DNA of 64,000 nt from Thermostichus vulcanus str. 'Rupite' (GTDB taxonomy: Bacteria > Cyanobacteriota > Cyanobacteriia > Thermostichales > Thermostichaceae), in NCBI RefSeq assembly GCF_022848905.1, contig NZ_JAFIRA010000005.1, positions 6,659-70,658 on the forward strand, given 5' to 3'. Below the pieces are notes generated by a model. That model saw only the letters and a program-made list of their open reading frames with translations. It did no database searches and was not told where the DNA came from. Below, piece after piece: positions 9,025 to 17,414 of the stretch. The translations under genes and the position numbers were made by a program. Each line of letters opens with the position of its first letter. Position 1 is the stretch's first letter.

Positions 9025-10170
9025 CTAAGATTGCCGCTCTTTGTGATTTTGCTTCATCTCTGGAGCCAACTGCTCAAAGAGGTTCCAAAACTTTTTGGCA
9101 ACAGCTGACCAGCTTAAATCCTTGGCCCGCTCTAACCCTTTTGCAATCAAGGGGGATCTCACCTGATAGTTCTGAATACGTTGTAAGGCCTCTGCCAGTT
9201 GCTGAACAGATCCTTGACACAGCAGGGAGGCAGAGAGCTGTTCTGCAGTTTGGGTGGATTTAAGAGACTCTAAGCCAGATGCACCTGAACGCTCATCCTG
9301 ATAGCTGATGACAGGACAACCACAGGCCATGGCCTCAAGAGGGCTGTCGGCTCGGAAGGTTGAATGGGAGATCAGCGCTAGAGAAGAGGAATAGGCACAG
9401 GCTAACTCTGGATTGTTAAGGCTGAGGTAATGGATGCCATTGCCCTGCGGCAGTTGAGCCTTAGCAGGATCCACTGGAATATGGCTGGGAAAAGCAAAGA
9501 CCAGCTCTGTGCGAGAAAGTTTCTGCCCTTGCAGGAGTTCCCAGGCTTGGCTAAGGGATTGAATCCCACGATAGTCCGTCAGCTGTTCGGGTAGGACGGC
9601 CAAGAAAAAGGGACGGGTTAATTTAAATTTGCGGCGAAACTCTGCCATCGCATCAGGGGTAGCAGGCTTAGCCCAGCCCCCAATGGCAGGATAAACAAGT
9701 GAGATTTGTTCTGGACGGATCCCTGGATAGTATGTCTGAAAGCCAGATAAAACATCATCTGAAAAGCAGATGTAGTGTGAGGCACTCAAGATAGAGTTTT
9801 TCTTCTCTATATATTCAGATTGAAACTGGCTGCCAGTTTCTGCTTCCAAGTCGTATATGCATGAAATAGAAGGGGTTGTTAGCGTTGTTGTATATCCGGT
9901 TGAGATGAACAAACTTGCATCTAGTTGGTCGCAGGCAGACTGTAAGCCCGCTCGATCATCTTCAGCATCTTCGAAGGAAAAATGGGGTATCTCAGAAAAA
10001 AAAGTCCCTGGGGGCATCCAGGTTTGTCCACGAGTTAGAACAACAAACTGAGTTGCTTTCTTATCTGCAACCCACTCTGCAAACAAACTCAGCCACATGT
10101 GGGACTGATCAATTCTATTGGAACGAAAGTATCCTTCAGACTGCCAGATCACACCATCGATCACAATCAT
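9025..10170 (-). CDS. Glycosyltransferase, family 4-like
   Basis: This 381-residue probable GT-B glycosyltransferase has no membrane segment. The C-terminal half contains SPLEAMACGCPVIS near 275-290, the acceptor/donor motif of GT4 enzymes, and PFFLAVLPEQLTDYRG begins the typical second Rossmann domain. It would transfer a sugar from a nucleotide donor to a glycan or lipid. It converges with the OGT gene (26-bp gap) and is the last gene of a minus-strand run with the two FkbM genes (12-bp gap to the next), which suggests co-transcription and work on one glycan. The N-terminal half is divergent and the donor cannot be predicted. Confidence 0.8.
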   Translation of the reverse strand: MIVIDGVIWQSEGYFRSNRIDQSHMWLSLFAEWVADKKATQFVVLTRGQTWMPPGTFFSEIPHFSFEDAEDDRAGLQSACDQLDASLFISTGYTTTLTTPSISCIYDLEAETGSQFQSEYIEKKNSILSASHYICFSDDVLSGFQTYYPGIRPEQISLVYPAIGGWAKPATPDAMAEFRRKFKLTRPFFLAVLPEQLTDYRGIQSLSQAWELLQGQKLSRTELVFAFPSHIPVDPAKAQLPQGNGIHYLSLNNPELACAYSSSLALISHSTFRADSPLEAMACGCPVISYQDERSGASGLESLKSTQTAEQLSASLLCQGSVQQLAEALQRIQNYQVRSPLIAKGLERAKDLSWSAVAKKFWNLFEQLAPEMKQNHKERQS

Positions 10171-10182
10171 ACAGATCTCCCG

Positions 10183-11052
10183 TTATGAACCTTGCAGGGC
10201 TGCAAACATTTTTGCCAGGTAAAAGTCTTTGAATCGCGTTTGCATGAGCTGATCGTGAACGTTGAGAATGAATGCAGTGAGATCATACGACAGGAAGATT
10301 TCGTGTAGGATGACAGCCATTACCAGACGTTGGCGCGGTGTCAAACTCTCCAACTGCATAAAGTTCTTAGCATAGACGTAATCGCACCAGAGAACTTGGG
10401 TATAGGGGCGATAGGAACGGGCAGAAAAGGGCTTGAGGCAAGCCCCAGAGTTTCCGGTCATGCCATGTAACCAGAAGCCATGTTCTCGAAGGGCAACATC
10501 TACATCACTAAAAAGAGCTTGATTTTTATAGATTGGAATATATTCGACCTCTGTTTGGATAACCGTAATATTTTTTAGGGTTTTGCTTGCGCCTCGAATA
10601 ACATCTAGTTCAGCACCTTGAACATCAATTTTGAGGAAATCAACTTCCCCTAATTCAGGAATATCGTCCAAGCGAGTTGTTTGTACCTCTTCGGTTCGTA
10701 TGACCTGGCAGACATCTGACAATCCCTCAAAGTGTTTTAATACTTCCTCGTCTGGCTTATAGAGAGAGGAGGTGTACCCGACGTTGGTCAAGTAAAACTT
10801 CCGTCGAGAGCCATCACCAATGTAGTAGGGGAGATAAGTTCGCTTAACTTTATCTGCACTTGGAGCTTCAGTTAGCGCCCTAGCATTCAACTTTTCACAT
10901 TCCTCTTTTTGTGGTTCAAATCCAATAACCTGGGCATGTCCCTCCTGAACGAGTTTATCGAAGTTATCTCCACCTAAGAACATAGCCCCTACATCCACAA
11001 TTTTGATGAAGGGCATATCCTTACCAAGGATCTCACTGATTGGGAAAGGCAT
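10183..11052 (-). CDS. FkbM-family SAM methyltransferase
   Basis: This 289-residue protein has an FkbM-type methyltransferase fold: SAM-binding region KIVDVGAMF near 17-25, acidic loop IGFEPQ near 43-48, and the family signature FLKIDVQGAELDVIRG near 139-154. FkbM enzymes methylate hydroxyl groups, commonly of sugars in surface glycans. It lies between a longer FkbM gene (21-bp gap) and a glycosyltransferase gene (12-bp gap), all on the minus strand, so it is most likely a glycan-modifying step in one operon. The C-terminal 90 residues are helical and unassigned. The substrate is unknown. Confidence 0.82.
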   Translation of the reverse strand: MPFPISEILGKDMPFIKIVDVGAMFLGGDNFDKLVQEGHAQVIGFEPQKEECEKLNARALTEAPSADKVKRTYLPYYIGDGSRRKFYLTNVGYTSSLYKPDEEVLKHFEGLSDVCQVIRTEEVQTTRLDDIPELGEVDFLKIDVQGAELDVIRGASKTLKNITVIQTEVEYIPIYKNQALFSDVDVALREHGFWLHGMTGNSGACLKPFSARSYRPYTQVLWCDYVYAKNFMQLESLTPRQRLVMAVILHEIFLSYDLTAFILNVHDQLMQTRFKDFYLAKMFAALQGS

Positions 11053-11073
11053 TACTTTGCTCCAGCAGATAAT

Positions 11074-12603
11074 TCAGATTAAACCGGCTTCGCTCAGAAG
11101 TGGAAATCGATTTGGATGTACAGCGGTTAAGTTTAACGTACTAGGAGGCTGAACAGAAGCCTGAATTGGGCTGAGATCTTTGAGAAGGGGATTATACACA
11201 TAAATGAGGTAGCCAAACTCAGCAAGAACTCTAGCCGACTCAAGTCCGGTTGTTTGACCAGCATGCTGATTCTCAAACATGATTACCGGGGTACATGCCT
11301 CGATCATTTTTCTCCCGCCCTTCAAGACAGGAACCTCTGCCCCTTCTGCATCAACCTTGAGGAGGTCAATGGTTGGATTCCCCTCTGAGATCCACAGTTC
11401 ATCAAGGGTGATCTGCTGAACAGGTTTTGTTTCTTCCACTACCGACATCGGATCGGTAACGATGCGATTGAAGACACTTGCGCCTTCCTCGACAAGGTAA
11501 ACTTCGCCGGGTTCTTCTCCTACGGCTGCCTCGATAACCTGTACGGACTTGTCCAGTTTATTTTGAGTGGTTGTAGCCCGCAAACATTCCAGACATCCCG
11601 GTGTTGGTTCGATGGCGTAGACTTTTCCGGACTTACCCACACAACGAGCAAACAAAAATGTATAGACACCAACATTGGCGCCTACATCAATAGCATTCAT
11701 GCCAGGCTTGAGTATTTGCCTGCACAGCTCAATTTCACTTTCAAACCAGCGATCTTGAGTCAGGAGGACAAAAGTTACAATGCTTCTCAGATTAGGTTCT
11801 AGGTTGAACTTGTATCCTTCATACTGGATCCATATTTCAAGTTTTTCTTTCGAGCTAGAACCCTTGCCTTCTTCTTGAGGTGTTGCTTCTGCCTCTGAAT
11901 CGGGTTCTACTATGGGGGATTGCTCCTGCTGAACGTAGTGATTAAGGGCAAGCTTGAGAGCTTGAATGGCTCTCTCTCTCTGGTTCGGGTAACGACTGGC
12001 AATTCTTTGCAGTAGGAAAGGGCCCTCTGGTTGTGCTTGAGCAACTGCATTCATGGCTACAACCATTTGCGCCTCTAGATCCTCAGGATCAATCGCTGCT
12101 GCCAGCCGCCAGTAGGGCAAAGCTTCAGGCCGATAAGCAACTCCACTGTGGTGAGCTAACCAGCGGGCTAAAGCATGTAGATACCGCTCTCTGAGATCCA
12201 GTTGTGATTTGGCAACTGTTTTTTTGATTCGCCCTGATGGTTTTCCGCCCGCGCTATGGCTTGCTGTAGTATCAGCCAGTTTTGTGGGATCCCAGACTAG
12301 CTTGGTTTCCAAGCCAGATAATCCCAGAGTGGGATCCTCGAGGTAGCGTTCAGTTAGCAATTTAGAGAGAAGATCTTTCCCTTCTTGAATAACGGTATGA
12401 AAGCTTCCTAGAGCAAGTAATGCATGAAGACGATTTAGTTGGCAAGGAAGATGAGTCGGATCAAGATCCAGCCCTTGACGCCAAGAAGCAAGAGCTAGAG
12501 CCCAGGCCGCGCGGCGTTCCCGAGATGTTTGAGCTTGTAGGGCCCGCAGGTGATGTGACAATCCCAGCTCATTATATTCATCGGGAGTAGTACACATCCC
12601 CAT
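11074..12603 (-). CDS. FkbM-family methyltransferase with N-terminal helical (TPR-like) region
   Basis: This 509-residue protein has an N-terminal helical domain (about 1-235, TPR-like; motif RQGLDLDPTHLPCQLNRL) and a C-terminal FkbM methyltransferase (about 290-490). SAM motif is MNAIDVGANVGVYTF near 300-315, acidic loop YAIEPTPGCLECL, and signature IDLLKVDAEGAEVPVLKGG near 412-430. A methyl group on a sugar hydroxyl is the likely product. It is first in the minus-strand run with a shorter FkbM gene and a glycosyltransferase. The TPR-like part may bind the same protein partner as the TPR array of the OGT encoded nearby; that is inference. Start ATG 12603; an AT-rich promoter-like stretch lies at 12632-12640. 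Confidence 0.82.
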   Translation of the reverse strand: MGMCTTPDEYNELGLSHHLRALQAQTSRERRAAWALALASWRQGLDLDPTHLPCQLNRLHALLALGSFHTVIQEGKDLLSKLLTERYLEDPTLGLSGLETKLVWDPTKLADTTASHSAGGKPSGRIKKTVAKSQLDLRERYLHALARWLAHHSGVAYRPEALPYWRLAAAIDPEDLEAQMVVAMNAVAQAQPEGPFLLQRIASRYPNQRERAIQALKLALNHYVQQEQSPIVEPDSEAEATPQEEGKGSSSKEKLEIWIQYEGYKFNLEPNLRSIVTFVLLTQDRWFESEIELCRQILKPGMNAIDVGANVGVYTFLFARCVGKSGKVYAIEPTPGCLECLRATTTQNKLDKSVQVIEAAVGEEPGEVYLVEEGASVFNRIVTDPMSVVEETKPVQQITLDELWISEGNPTIDLLKVDAEGAEVPVLKGGRKMIEACTPVIMFENQHAGQTTGLESARVLAEFGYLIYVYNPLLKDLSPIQASVQPPSTLNLTAVHPNRFPLLSEAGLI

Positions 12604-12656
12604 AAGTTACACCTACTCACTGAAGTCGCTGGACTATAATAGCATCTCATCTACTT

Positions 12657-12691
12657 GTTCTCTTCCCCATGCCTGTTCCTAGCTGGTTCGG
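12657..12691 (+). promoter_or_regulatory. 35-bp element shared with 58086-58120 (copy A)
   Basis: This element matches 29 of 35 positions with a second copy upstream of the ECF sigma gene. The conserved core is CCCCATGCCTG, 3 variable bases, then CTAGCTGGTTC. A TATAAT lies just upstream at 12635-12640. It lies 69 bp before the ATG of the lipoprotein-like gene. Function unknown. Confidence 0.4.
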
Positions 12692-12760
12692 AATTTGCCT
12701 TGAGGGGCTAGAAAAGTTTGATAAGTTAGGAAGCAGTGGATTGAGTTTTAAGGGGTGTTC

Positions 12761-13393
12761 ATGTTGCGCCGTTTCCCTGTCTGGATTACCGTCGTCGCCC
12801 TGTGGGGAGGGATCGCCTGTACCCAGGCAGCACCCGTGCAAGCCCCTGACGAAGTTGTGAATACCTTTATTGCGGCTACCGACAAGGGGGACTGGGGTAC
12901 TGCGGATAGCTACCTGACCGAGCGCTTCAGTAATGCCCTACGGCCCGGCTCTCTACCCTCAATCTGGGGCTTGGTCGGGGAGAATCCACAGATACGCAAC
13001 CAAGAGGTGACTGGCAACACCGCCTACGTCTGGGTGGAAGGGACAAGTTCGCTGGAAGATGCAGGGCAGCGCCTGGGGCTAGATCCCCTAACCCTGCGCA
13101 GCTACTTAACCGAGCCGGATTTTGCGGATCCGAACTACCAACAGTTGGCCTCACAGTTGGTTGGGATGCGCCTGGAGGGAGACACCGTTATCTCTCGCGT
13201 CAAGATCACTCTTTACCGGCAGGAGGCAGGCTGGCGGATCGAGGTTTGGCAACCGGATGCCCCAGAAGGGGAGGCTTCTAGGCCGGACACAACCCCTCAA
13301 CTTCAGCTAGCCCCCCAGGGATCCGAATTACAGAACCCAGGAGCCGCTGATTCCTCCTCAACCGAAGCTGAGGAACCTTCAGAAAACCCATAG
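12761..13393 (+). CDS. Exported NTF2-like hypothetical protein (paralogue A)
   Basis: This 210-residue exported protein has a hydrophobic signal segment (about 7-20), then GIACTQA, which could be a weak lipobox or a signal-peptidase I site. The mature part has the pattern VVNTFIAATDKGDW...Y, typical of NTF2-like/DUF4878 folds, and an internal ITLYRQEAGWRIEVW strand pair. I chose ATG 12761 (AAGGGG upstream) over a GTG two codons earlier. It is paralogous to the next gene: both contain LTEPD..DP...L.SQL and TLYR..GWR.E. The tail (175-210) is Ser/Pro/Glu-rich and disordered. Function unknown. Confidence 0.7.
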   Translation: MLRRFPVWITVVALWGGIACTQAAPVQAPDEVVNTFIAATDKGDWGTADSYLTERFSNALRPGSLPSIWGLVGENPQIRNQEVTGNTAYVWVEGTSSLEDAGQRLGLDPLTLRSYLTEPDFADPNYQQLASQLVGMRLEGDTVISRVKITLYRQEAGWRIEVWQPDAPEGEASRPDTTPQLQLAPQGSELQNPGAADSSSTEAEEPSENP

Positions 13394-13447
13394 TGCATGG
13401 GTGGTTGGGAGCTTAGGCGCTGTCATTGTTTCCGGGATGGTGTTGAC

Positions 13448-14293
13448 GTGAGACCGTGGTTTTTTCTGGTTTTGGCTCTACTGCCTCTGAGCGGCTGCTG
13501 GCAGGTCAAAACAGCTGAGCAGACTTTGCAAGCATTTGTGGAGGCTGCCAATGCGCGGGACTTTGCCACTGCTGAGGCATTGCTCACCCCACGGCTGTTG
13601 CGAGGGATCCCTCCGGGTGCGTTGGATCAATCCTGGCCTTCGGCGGAAAATGCCACCCTTACCCAGATTCAAGAGGTGGGTAATACGGCTGTATACCGGG
13701 TGGATTCGGTTTTGACTCCCGAAGCAGTTGTGCCAACCTTTGGCTTCCAATTCACGGTGGAAGAGTTACAGACTTTTTTAACGGAGCCGGATCGGGAGGA
13801 TCCCCGCTTTCGCCCGTTGAGATCTCAGTTGGCTTTTTATGAGCCTTTAGAGGATGGGCGTTTGCGCTCGGCAATGGATGTCACCCTTTATCGCAGACCT
13901 GAGGGGTGGCGGGTGGAGTTGGCTCGCTTGCGGCCCCTGAATACAGAGGTTCTGAATGAGCCTATAGAACTAGCAGAAGAAGGGCAGCCTTTCCAGCTAA
14001 CTGGAACTGTGCGACTCCTCAACCGAACTGAAGGGTGGATTGGGGTCAACTTAGAAGAGGTCAGCCCAAGTTTAGAGCGCTATGCAGGCACCTGGATTTC
14101 AGTGGTTCCTGCAGAGAATGCCCAAGTTACACGCCTTGGCCGCCCTGCCAGTTGGTTAGATTTACAACCTGGGGATCCCGTGGAGATGGAAGGCACCGTT
14201 CGGTTTGCTATTGTCGCTGACGTAGAAGGACGGATCCCGGCAGCAATTACTGCCGAGCGTATTACAGTCATTGCAGATGGGGACAGTCGATGA
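13448..14293 (+). CDS. Lipoprotein, NTF2-like (paralogue B)
   Basis: This 281-residue lipoprotein starts, in my reading, at GTG 13448, giving the textbook signal MRPWFFLVLALLPLSGC with lipobox LSGC; an upstream in-frame start at 13397 would bury the signal. The N-terminal 150 residues parallel the upstream gene (FVEAANARDFATAEALL, LTEPDREDPRF, VTLYRRPEGWRVEL). The extra C-terminal domain (about 175-281) is beta-rich with GTVRLLN and EMEGTVRFAI, resembling an OB-like fold. The gap to paralogue A is 54 bp, so they are probably co-transcribed after a gene duplication. Function unknown; an envelope role is inferred. Confidence 0.7.
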   Translation: MRPWFFLVLALLPLSGCWQVKTAEQTLQAFVEAANARDFATAEALLTPRLLRGIPPGALDQSWPSAENATLTQIQEVGNTAVYRVDSVLTPEAVVPTFGFQFTVEELQTFLTEPDREDPRFRPLRSQLAFYEPLEDGRLRSAMDVTLYRRPEGWRVELARLRPLNTEVLNEPIELAEEGQPFQLTGTVRLLNRTEGWIGVNLEEVSPSLERYAGTWISVVPAENAQVTRLGRPASWLDLQPGDPVEMEGTVRFAIVADVEGRIPAAITAERITVIADGDSR

Positions 14294-14490
14294 TTGCGAG
14301 AAGGGATCCACCCTGATGTTCCCTTTTGCCCCTGGCCAGCCATTGATATTCCCCCGCTCCTTGTCACAGAAGGGTTAGGAAATCGAATCAAACAGGTCAT
14401 CCTAGTGAAGAAAGCATTCAAGAACTCTCGCGGAAAAGGATCTGGCTGTGGCCTGACTAGAATGGGATCCCAAGCTGTTGAGAGCAACAC

Positions 14491-14928
14491 ATGTCAGACC
14501 GTCTGGATCGCATCGAGGCCATTTTGATGACTGTGGCCGAGCAGACTGCCGCTAATACCCGTGCCATTCAAGCTCTAACGGAGGATCGAGAAGAAACACG
14601 CCGTGCGATTGGCACTCTCTATCAAACTGTGCAAACCCTAGCAGAGGATCGAGAAGAAACACGCCGTGCGATTGGCACTCTCTATCAAACTGTGCAAACC
14701 CTAGCAGAGGATCGGGTGCACCTCTACAGCATTTTGGAAACCCTCACCCAAGAAACCCGGCAAAATACCCGTGATATTGCTGAGCTGCGGGCTAGCATTG
14801 CCGAGCTGCGAACCAGCATTGTCGAGCTGCGAACCAGCATTGCTGAGTTGCAAGCCAGCATTGCTGAACTGCGGCAAATATCGGAGCAACAGAACCGCGC
14901 CATCACTTACCTGATGAGCAAAGATTAA
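14491..14928 (+). CDS. Coiled-coil repeat protein
   Basis: This 145-residue, almost entirely coiled-coil protein starts MSDRLDRIEAILMTVAEQT, a pattern common among small cyanobacterial DUF-type coiled-coil proteins. Residues 31-72 contain two identical 21-residue repeats (EDREETRRAIGTLY...), and residues about 97-127 are heptads of the form AELRTSI. The gene converges with the Rpn-like gene and the two overlap by 4 bp. Part of its 3' end is duplicated at 15856-15895. Proteins of this kind are often found next to nuclease-like genes; the role is not known. Confidence 0.7.
   Translation: MSDRLDRIEAILMTVAEQTAANTRAIQALTEDREETRRAIGTLYQTVQTLAEDREETRRAIGTLYQTVQTLAEDRVHLYSILETLTQETRQNTRDIAELRASIAELRTSIVELRTSIAELQASIAELRQISEQQNRAITYLMSKD
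14581..14706 (+). repeat. Perfect 63-bp tandem repeat inside the coiled-coil gene
   Basis: 14581-14643 and 14644-14706 are identical and in frame (21 codons each). A third, diverged unit starts at 14707. Confidence 0.95.
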
Positions 14929-15791
14929 GTCGGATTCTGAAACCAAGCCAGCAAATCCGCTTCAGAAGTAAAGTCCAGCAGAGCCACGGCCAAGTTTTCC
15001 AGCTGATCCAGCGGCAAGGCGCGGATCCGAGCCTCCAGCTCAGAAGATAGGGATCCGAACTTACGTTCCAGCTGACGCAGGGTTAGTTGAAGTTCTCCCT
15101 GTTGCAATCCCTGTTGCAATCCCTGTTGCAATCCTTCCTGGCGCCCTTCTTTGAGAGCTTCGGCTCGCCACTCTTGATAGATCACTGATTCCCGCATATC
15201 GATCTCCTCTAGGATTTGCCTGATGACCTCTTTGTCCAATACTAGCCCCGCCAAGACTGCTGTTGACGCTTTCAGATCTCCCTTGATCCGGGGATCCTCT
15301 ATCTGCTGAAGTTGCCCAGCCACCTGTCTGAGCATGATCTCTGGAGCTTGATCCATTTGGGTCAACAGGACAAATGGCAAAAGTCCGGGTAGAGCCAGCA
15401 ATGAAGCGGGATCCTGTTCCCACAATCGCAGCACCCCAAATCGGTGCCTTAGCTCATCAGCACGAAACTCTGTCTCAAATACCCATGAGGATCCGCTGCG
15501 GCGCAAATAAACCACAAGCTGTTGCACCCGCCGCTGTGGATATTTGCGATAAAGACGCAGACGATAATCTGCCATTCGAAAGGGCAATTGAGGATCTGGA
15601 TCTGTCTGAAACTCCAGATGAAGAATCTGGTCAAAGTCACTGAGCAGTATCACCGAATCCGCTCGAATAGGCTCTGCTGACAATTCAGTTGGATCCAATT
15701 GCGTCAGAGAAAGAGGGGATCCGAGCAGCCACTGAGCAAATTGTTCAGGGAAAAGCTCCACCAGATATTTACAGACGTTGTCGTAGGCCAT
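14925..15791 (-). CDS. Rpn-family recombination-promoting nuclease / DUF4351 protein
   Basis: This 288-residue protein has an N-terminal PD-(D/E)XK-type domain as in Rpn/PDDEXK_2 putative transposases (MAYDNVCKYLVELFP; DQILHLEFQTDPDPQLPFRM gives the acidic residues, YRLRLYRKYP follows). Its C-terminus resembles DUF4351 (LRQLERKFGSL...LENLAVALLDF). Between them is a Gln/Gly-rich linker QQGLQQGLQQG, encoded by three 12-bp repeats. Rpn proteins make DNA breaks and promote RecA-independent recombination; here this is known only from the family. The gene overlaps the coiled-coil gene by 4 bp at the stops. A copy of its last 40 bp lies at 16135-16174 beside a MITE. Confidence 0.78.
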   Translation of the reverse strand: MAYDNVCKYLVELFPEQFAQWLLGSPLSLTQLDPTELSAEPIRADSVILLSDFDQILHLEFQTDPDPQLPFRMADYRLRLYRKYPQRRVQQLVVYLRRSGSSWVFETEFRADELRHRFGVLRLWEQDPASLLALPGLLPFVLLTQMDQAPEIMLRQVAGQLQQIEDPRIKGDLKASTAVLAGLVLDKEVIRQILEEIDMRESVIYQEWRAEALKEGRQEGLQQGLQQGLQQGELQLTLRQLERKFGSLSSELEARIRALPLDQLENLAVALLDFTSEADLLAWFQNPT

Positions 15792-15855
15792 GAATCAAGG
15801 ACAAGCAGAGGACTCAACGGTAACTGGGATCCAGGGATCCGTACTACCTGAGGTG

Positions 15856-15895
15856 TCGGAGCAACAAAACCGCGCCATCACCTACCTGATGAGCA
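15856..15895 (+). repeat. Duplicated 3' end of the coiled-coil gene
   Basis: This segment is near-identical to 14881-14920. Together with 16135-16174 it forms a second copy of the coiled-coil/Rpn gene junction, now split by a MITE. Confidence 0.85.
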
Positions 15896-15898
15896 TTA

Positions 15899-16132
15899 CA
15901 GCCCTTTGCGCCAAGGGCACGCTAGCGCGACCGTTAGTCACCTAGCACGGGGGAATCCCCTTCGCGACAGCGGTGCGGAGCACTCTAGCGCTTTCAAAAT
16001 AGGGTAAGGACACAACAGTTGTTGTCGCAAACCCACGTTCACTTGATGGGATGGCGCAGCCTGCCGTAGGTATTGTTGCTACACGCAACGCTAATGCTAC
16101 GTGACACGCGACTGCGGAGCATTAAAAGGCTG
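15899..16132. mobile_element. MITE, copy 1 (234 bp, TA target)
   Basis: This non-coding element has terminal inverted repeats starting CAGCCCTTT at the left, with CAGCCTTTT as the reverse complement of the right end, and is flanked by TA on both sides (15897-15898, 16133-16134). A second copy (32818-33061) shares almost the whole sequence. It is inserted in a duplicated copy of the 14.9-kb gene junction, whose uninterrupted version keeps a single TA at 14926-14927. TA duplication and short inverted ends suggest mobilisation by an IS630/Tc1-type transposase, which is not in the window. Internal GC-rich palindromes resemble small dispersed repeats. Confidence 0.85.
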
Positions 16133-16134
16133 TA

Positions 16135-16174
16135 AGTTGGATTCTGAAACCAAGCCAGCAAATCCGCTTCAGAA
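16135..16174 (-). repeat. Duplicated 3' end of the Rpn-like gene
   Basis: This segment is near-identical to 14928-14967 and encodes EADLLAWFQNPT on the minus strand. The MITE insertion replaced the stop codon context. No further Rpn homology is visible upstream. Confidence 0.85.
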
Positions 16175-16460
16175 ATTTTGGCGATACAATGGCCAGAATT
16201 GGCAAATCTTTCAATTCAATCTTTCAATGACAGTGTGGAGCCTATCAGGAATGTGAGCGCAGTTCCACCTTTCCTTGGATTGAGAAAGCCTATCTCTATC
16301 TATTTCTGGAGCAAGCACAACAGGATGAAATTGCGGCTGAGCAAGCTTGACGAAAGTTGGTGTAAAAACACTTGGCAAGCCGGTAAAGTGGTGAAATAAG
16401 CAAGTGTAAGATAAATTTAATAAACCTACAGCCCTTTCGCTTTTCCCCAGAAGTCACACG
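16175..16460. other. Degenerate intergenic segment with a coding-like remnant
   Basis: Plus-strand codons around 16215-16350 read FPWIEKAYLYLFLEQAQQ and continue to a stop, with stops also upstream; it looks like a decayed gene of unknown family. A lone MITE-end motif TACAGCCCTTTCGC lies near 16427. Confidence 0.35.
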
Positions 16461-17414
16461 ATGATGCGCACCCTATCCCGCTTGCTGCTCACCTCAGGGA
16501 TCCTTGGATTGATGTGGGCAGGGGATACCTGGGTGCGGATCTTTTCTGTTCCCGTTCCTGGTTGGTTTTCTGCTGCTGCTCAGGCTGAATCTATGGCGCA
16601 ACTTCAGGAATGGGTGGTTAGTCCCGAAACCGCCAGCGAACTGATCCAGCAGGGAGCGACCCTCCTCGATGCCCGAGACGCGGAGTTGCACCCACAGGGG
16701 TTCCTCAAGGGATCCGTTCTTGCCCCTTGGAGGGAATTCTCGCAACAGGAAGCGCCCCACAACGGCAAACTTTTGACAGATGATGCCCTTCTGACGGAGA
16801 AATTGCAGGCACTGGGGGTGTTTCAGAATCGCCCAGTAGTGGTGGTGGGGGACTCGGTTCAAGGTTGGGGAGAAGATGGGCGGATTGTTTGGATGTTGCG
16901 CAGCCTCGGTCATTCCCAGGCGGTGATGGTGGATGGGGGCTATGGGGCCTTGGTGACGTTAGGGATCCCGACCACGACAACCTTGACCGCGCCACAACGG
17001 GGTGACTTTGAGGTACAACGCACTGACCTCTGGACCATTGATCGCGATACCCTACAGGCCAGCCTCGGATCCGATAGCGTGGTGATCATTGATAGCCGTG
17101 AAGCCAAAGAATATGAGGGGGCTACTCCCTATGGAGAAGCGCGCGGCGGGCATATTCCCGGTGCGGTTCACCTTCATTACAAAGAGCTGATGGATGCCCA
17201 GGGATCCCTCTTGCCACCTGAGGAAATTCGCGCCCGCTTGCAAAAGGCAGGGGTTAATCCAGAGGCCGAGATCATCTCCTACTGCACAGCCGGGATCCGC
17301 TCGGCTTGGTTGACCACCGTTTTGGCGAACTTGGGCTTGCGGGCGAAGAATTATCCGGGATCCATCTACGAATGGGCCGCCAGCGACCCCCAAGACTACC
17401 CCCTAGAAAAATGA
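16461..17414 (+). CDS. Exported two-domain rhodanese (sulfurtransferase)
   Basis: This 317-residue tandem rhodanese, of the thiosulfate/mercaptopyruvate sulfurtransferase type, has an N-terminal hydrophobic segment and a possible cleavage site AAAQA (about 38-42), so it is probably periplasmic or lumenal. The first domain (about 50-165) has WGEDGRIVWMLRSLGH and lacks an active Cys; the second (about 185-310) has SYCTAGIRS near 273-281, with Cys275 as catalytic residue. The stop overlaps the next start as ATGA, so translation is coupled to an NDH-2-like flavoprotein. A role in sulfur transfer is known for the family; the physiological donor is unknown. Confidence 0.82.
   Translation: MMRTLSRLLLTSGILGLMWAGDTWVRIFSVPVPGWFSAAAQAESMAQLQEWVVSPETASELIQQGATLLDARDAELHPQGFLKGSVLAPWREFSQQEAPHNGKLLTDDALLTEKLQALGVFQNRPVVVVGDSVQGWGEDGRIVWMLRSLGHSQAVMVDGGYGALVTLGIPTTTTLTAPQRGDFEVQRTDLWTIDRDTLQASLGSDSVVIIDSREAKEYEGATPYGEARGGHIPGAVHLHYKELMDAQGSLLPPEEIRARLQKAGVNPEAEIISYCTAGIRSAWLTTVLANLGLRAKNYPGSIYEWAASDPQDYPLEK

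Noticed and set aside
14294-14527. A 77-codon reading frame after the NTF2-like lipoprotein
   Set aside because: It abuts the previous stop, overlaps the start of the coiled-coil gene and shows no protein-like pattern.
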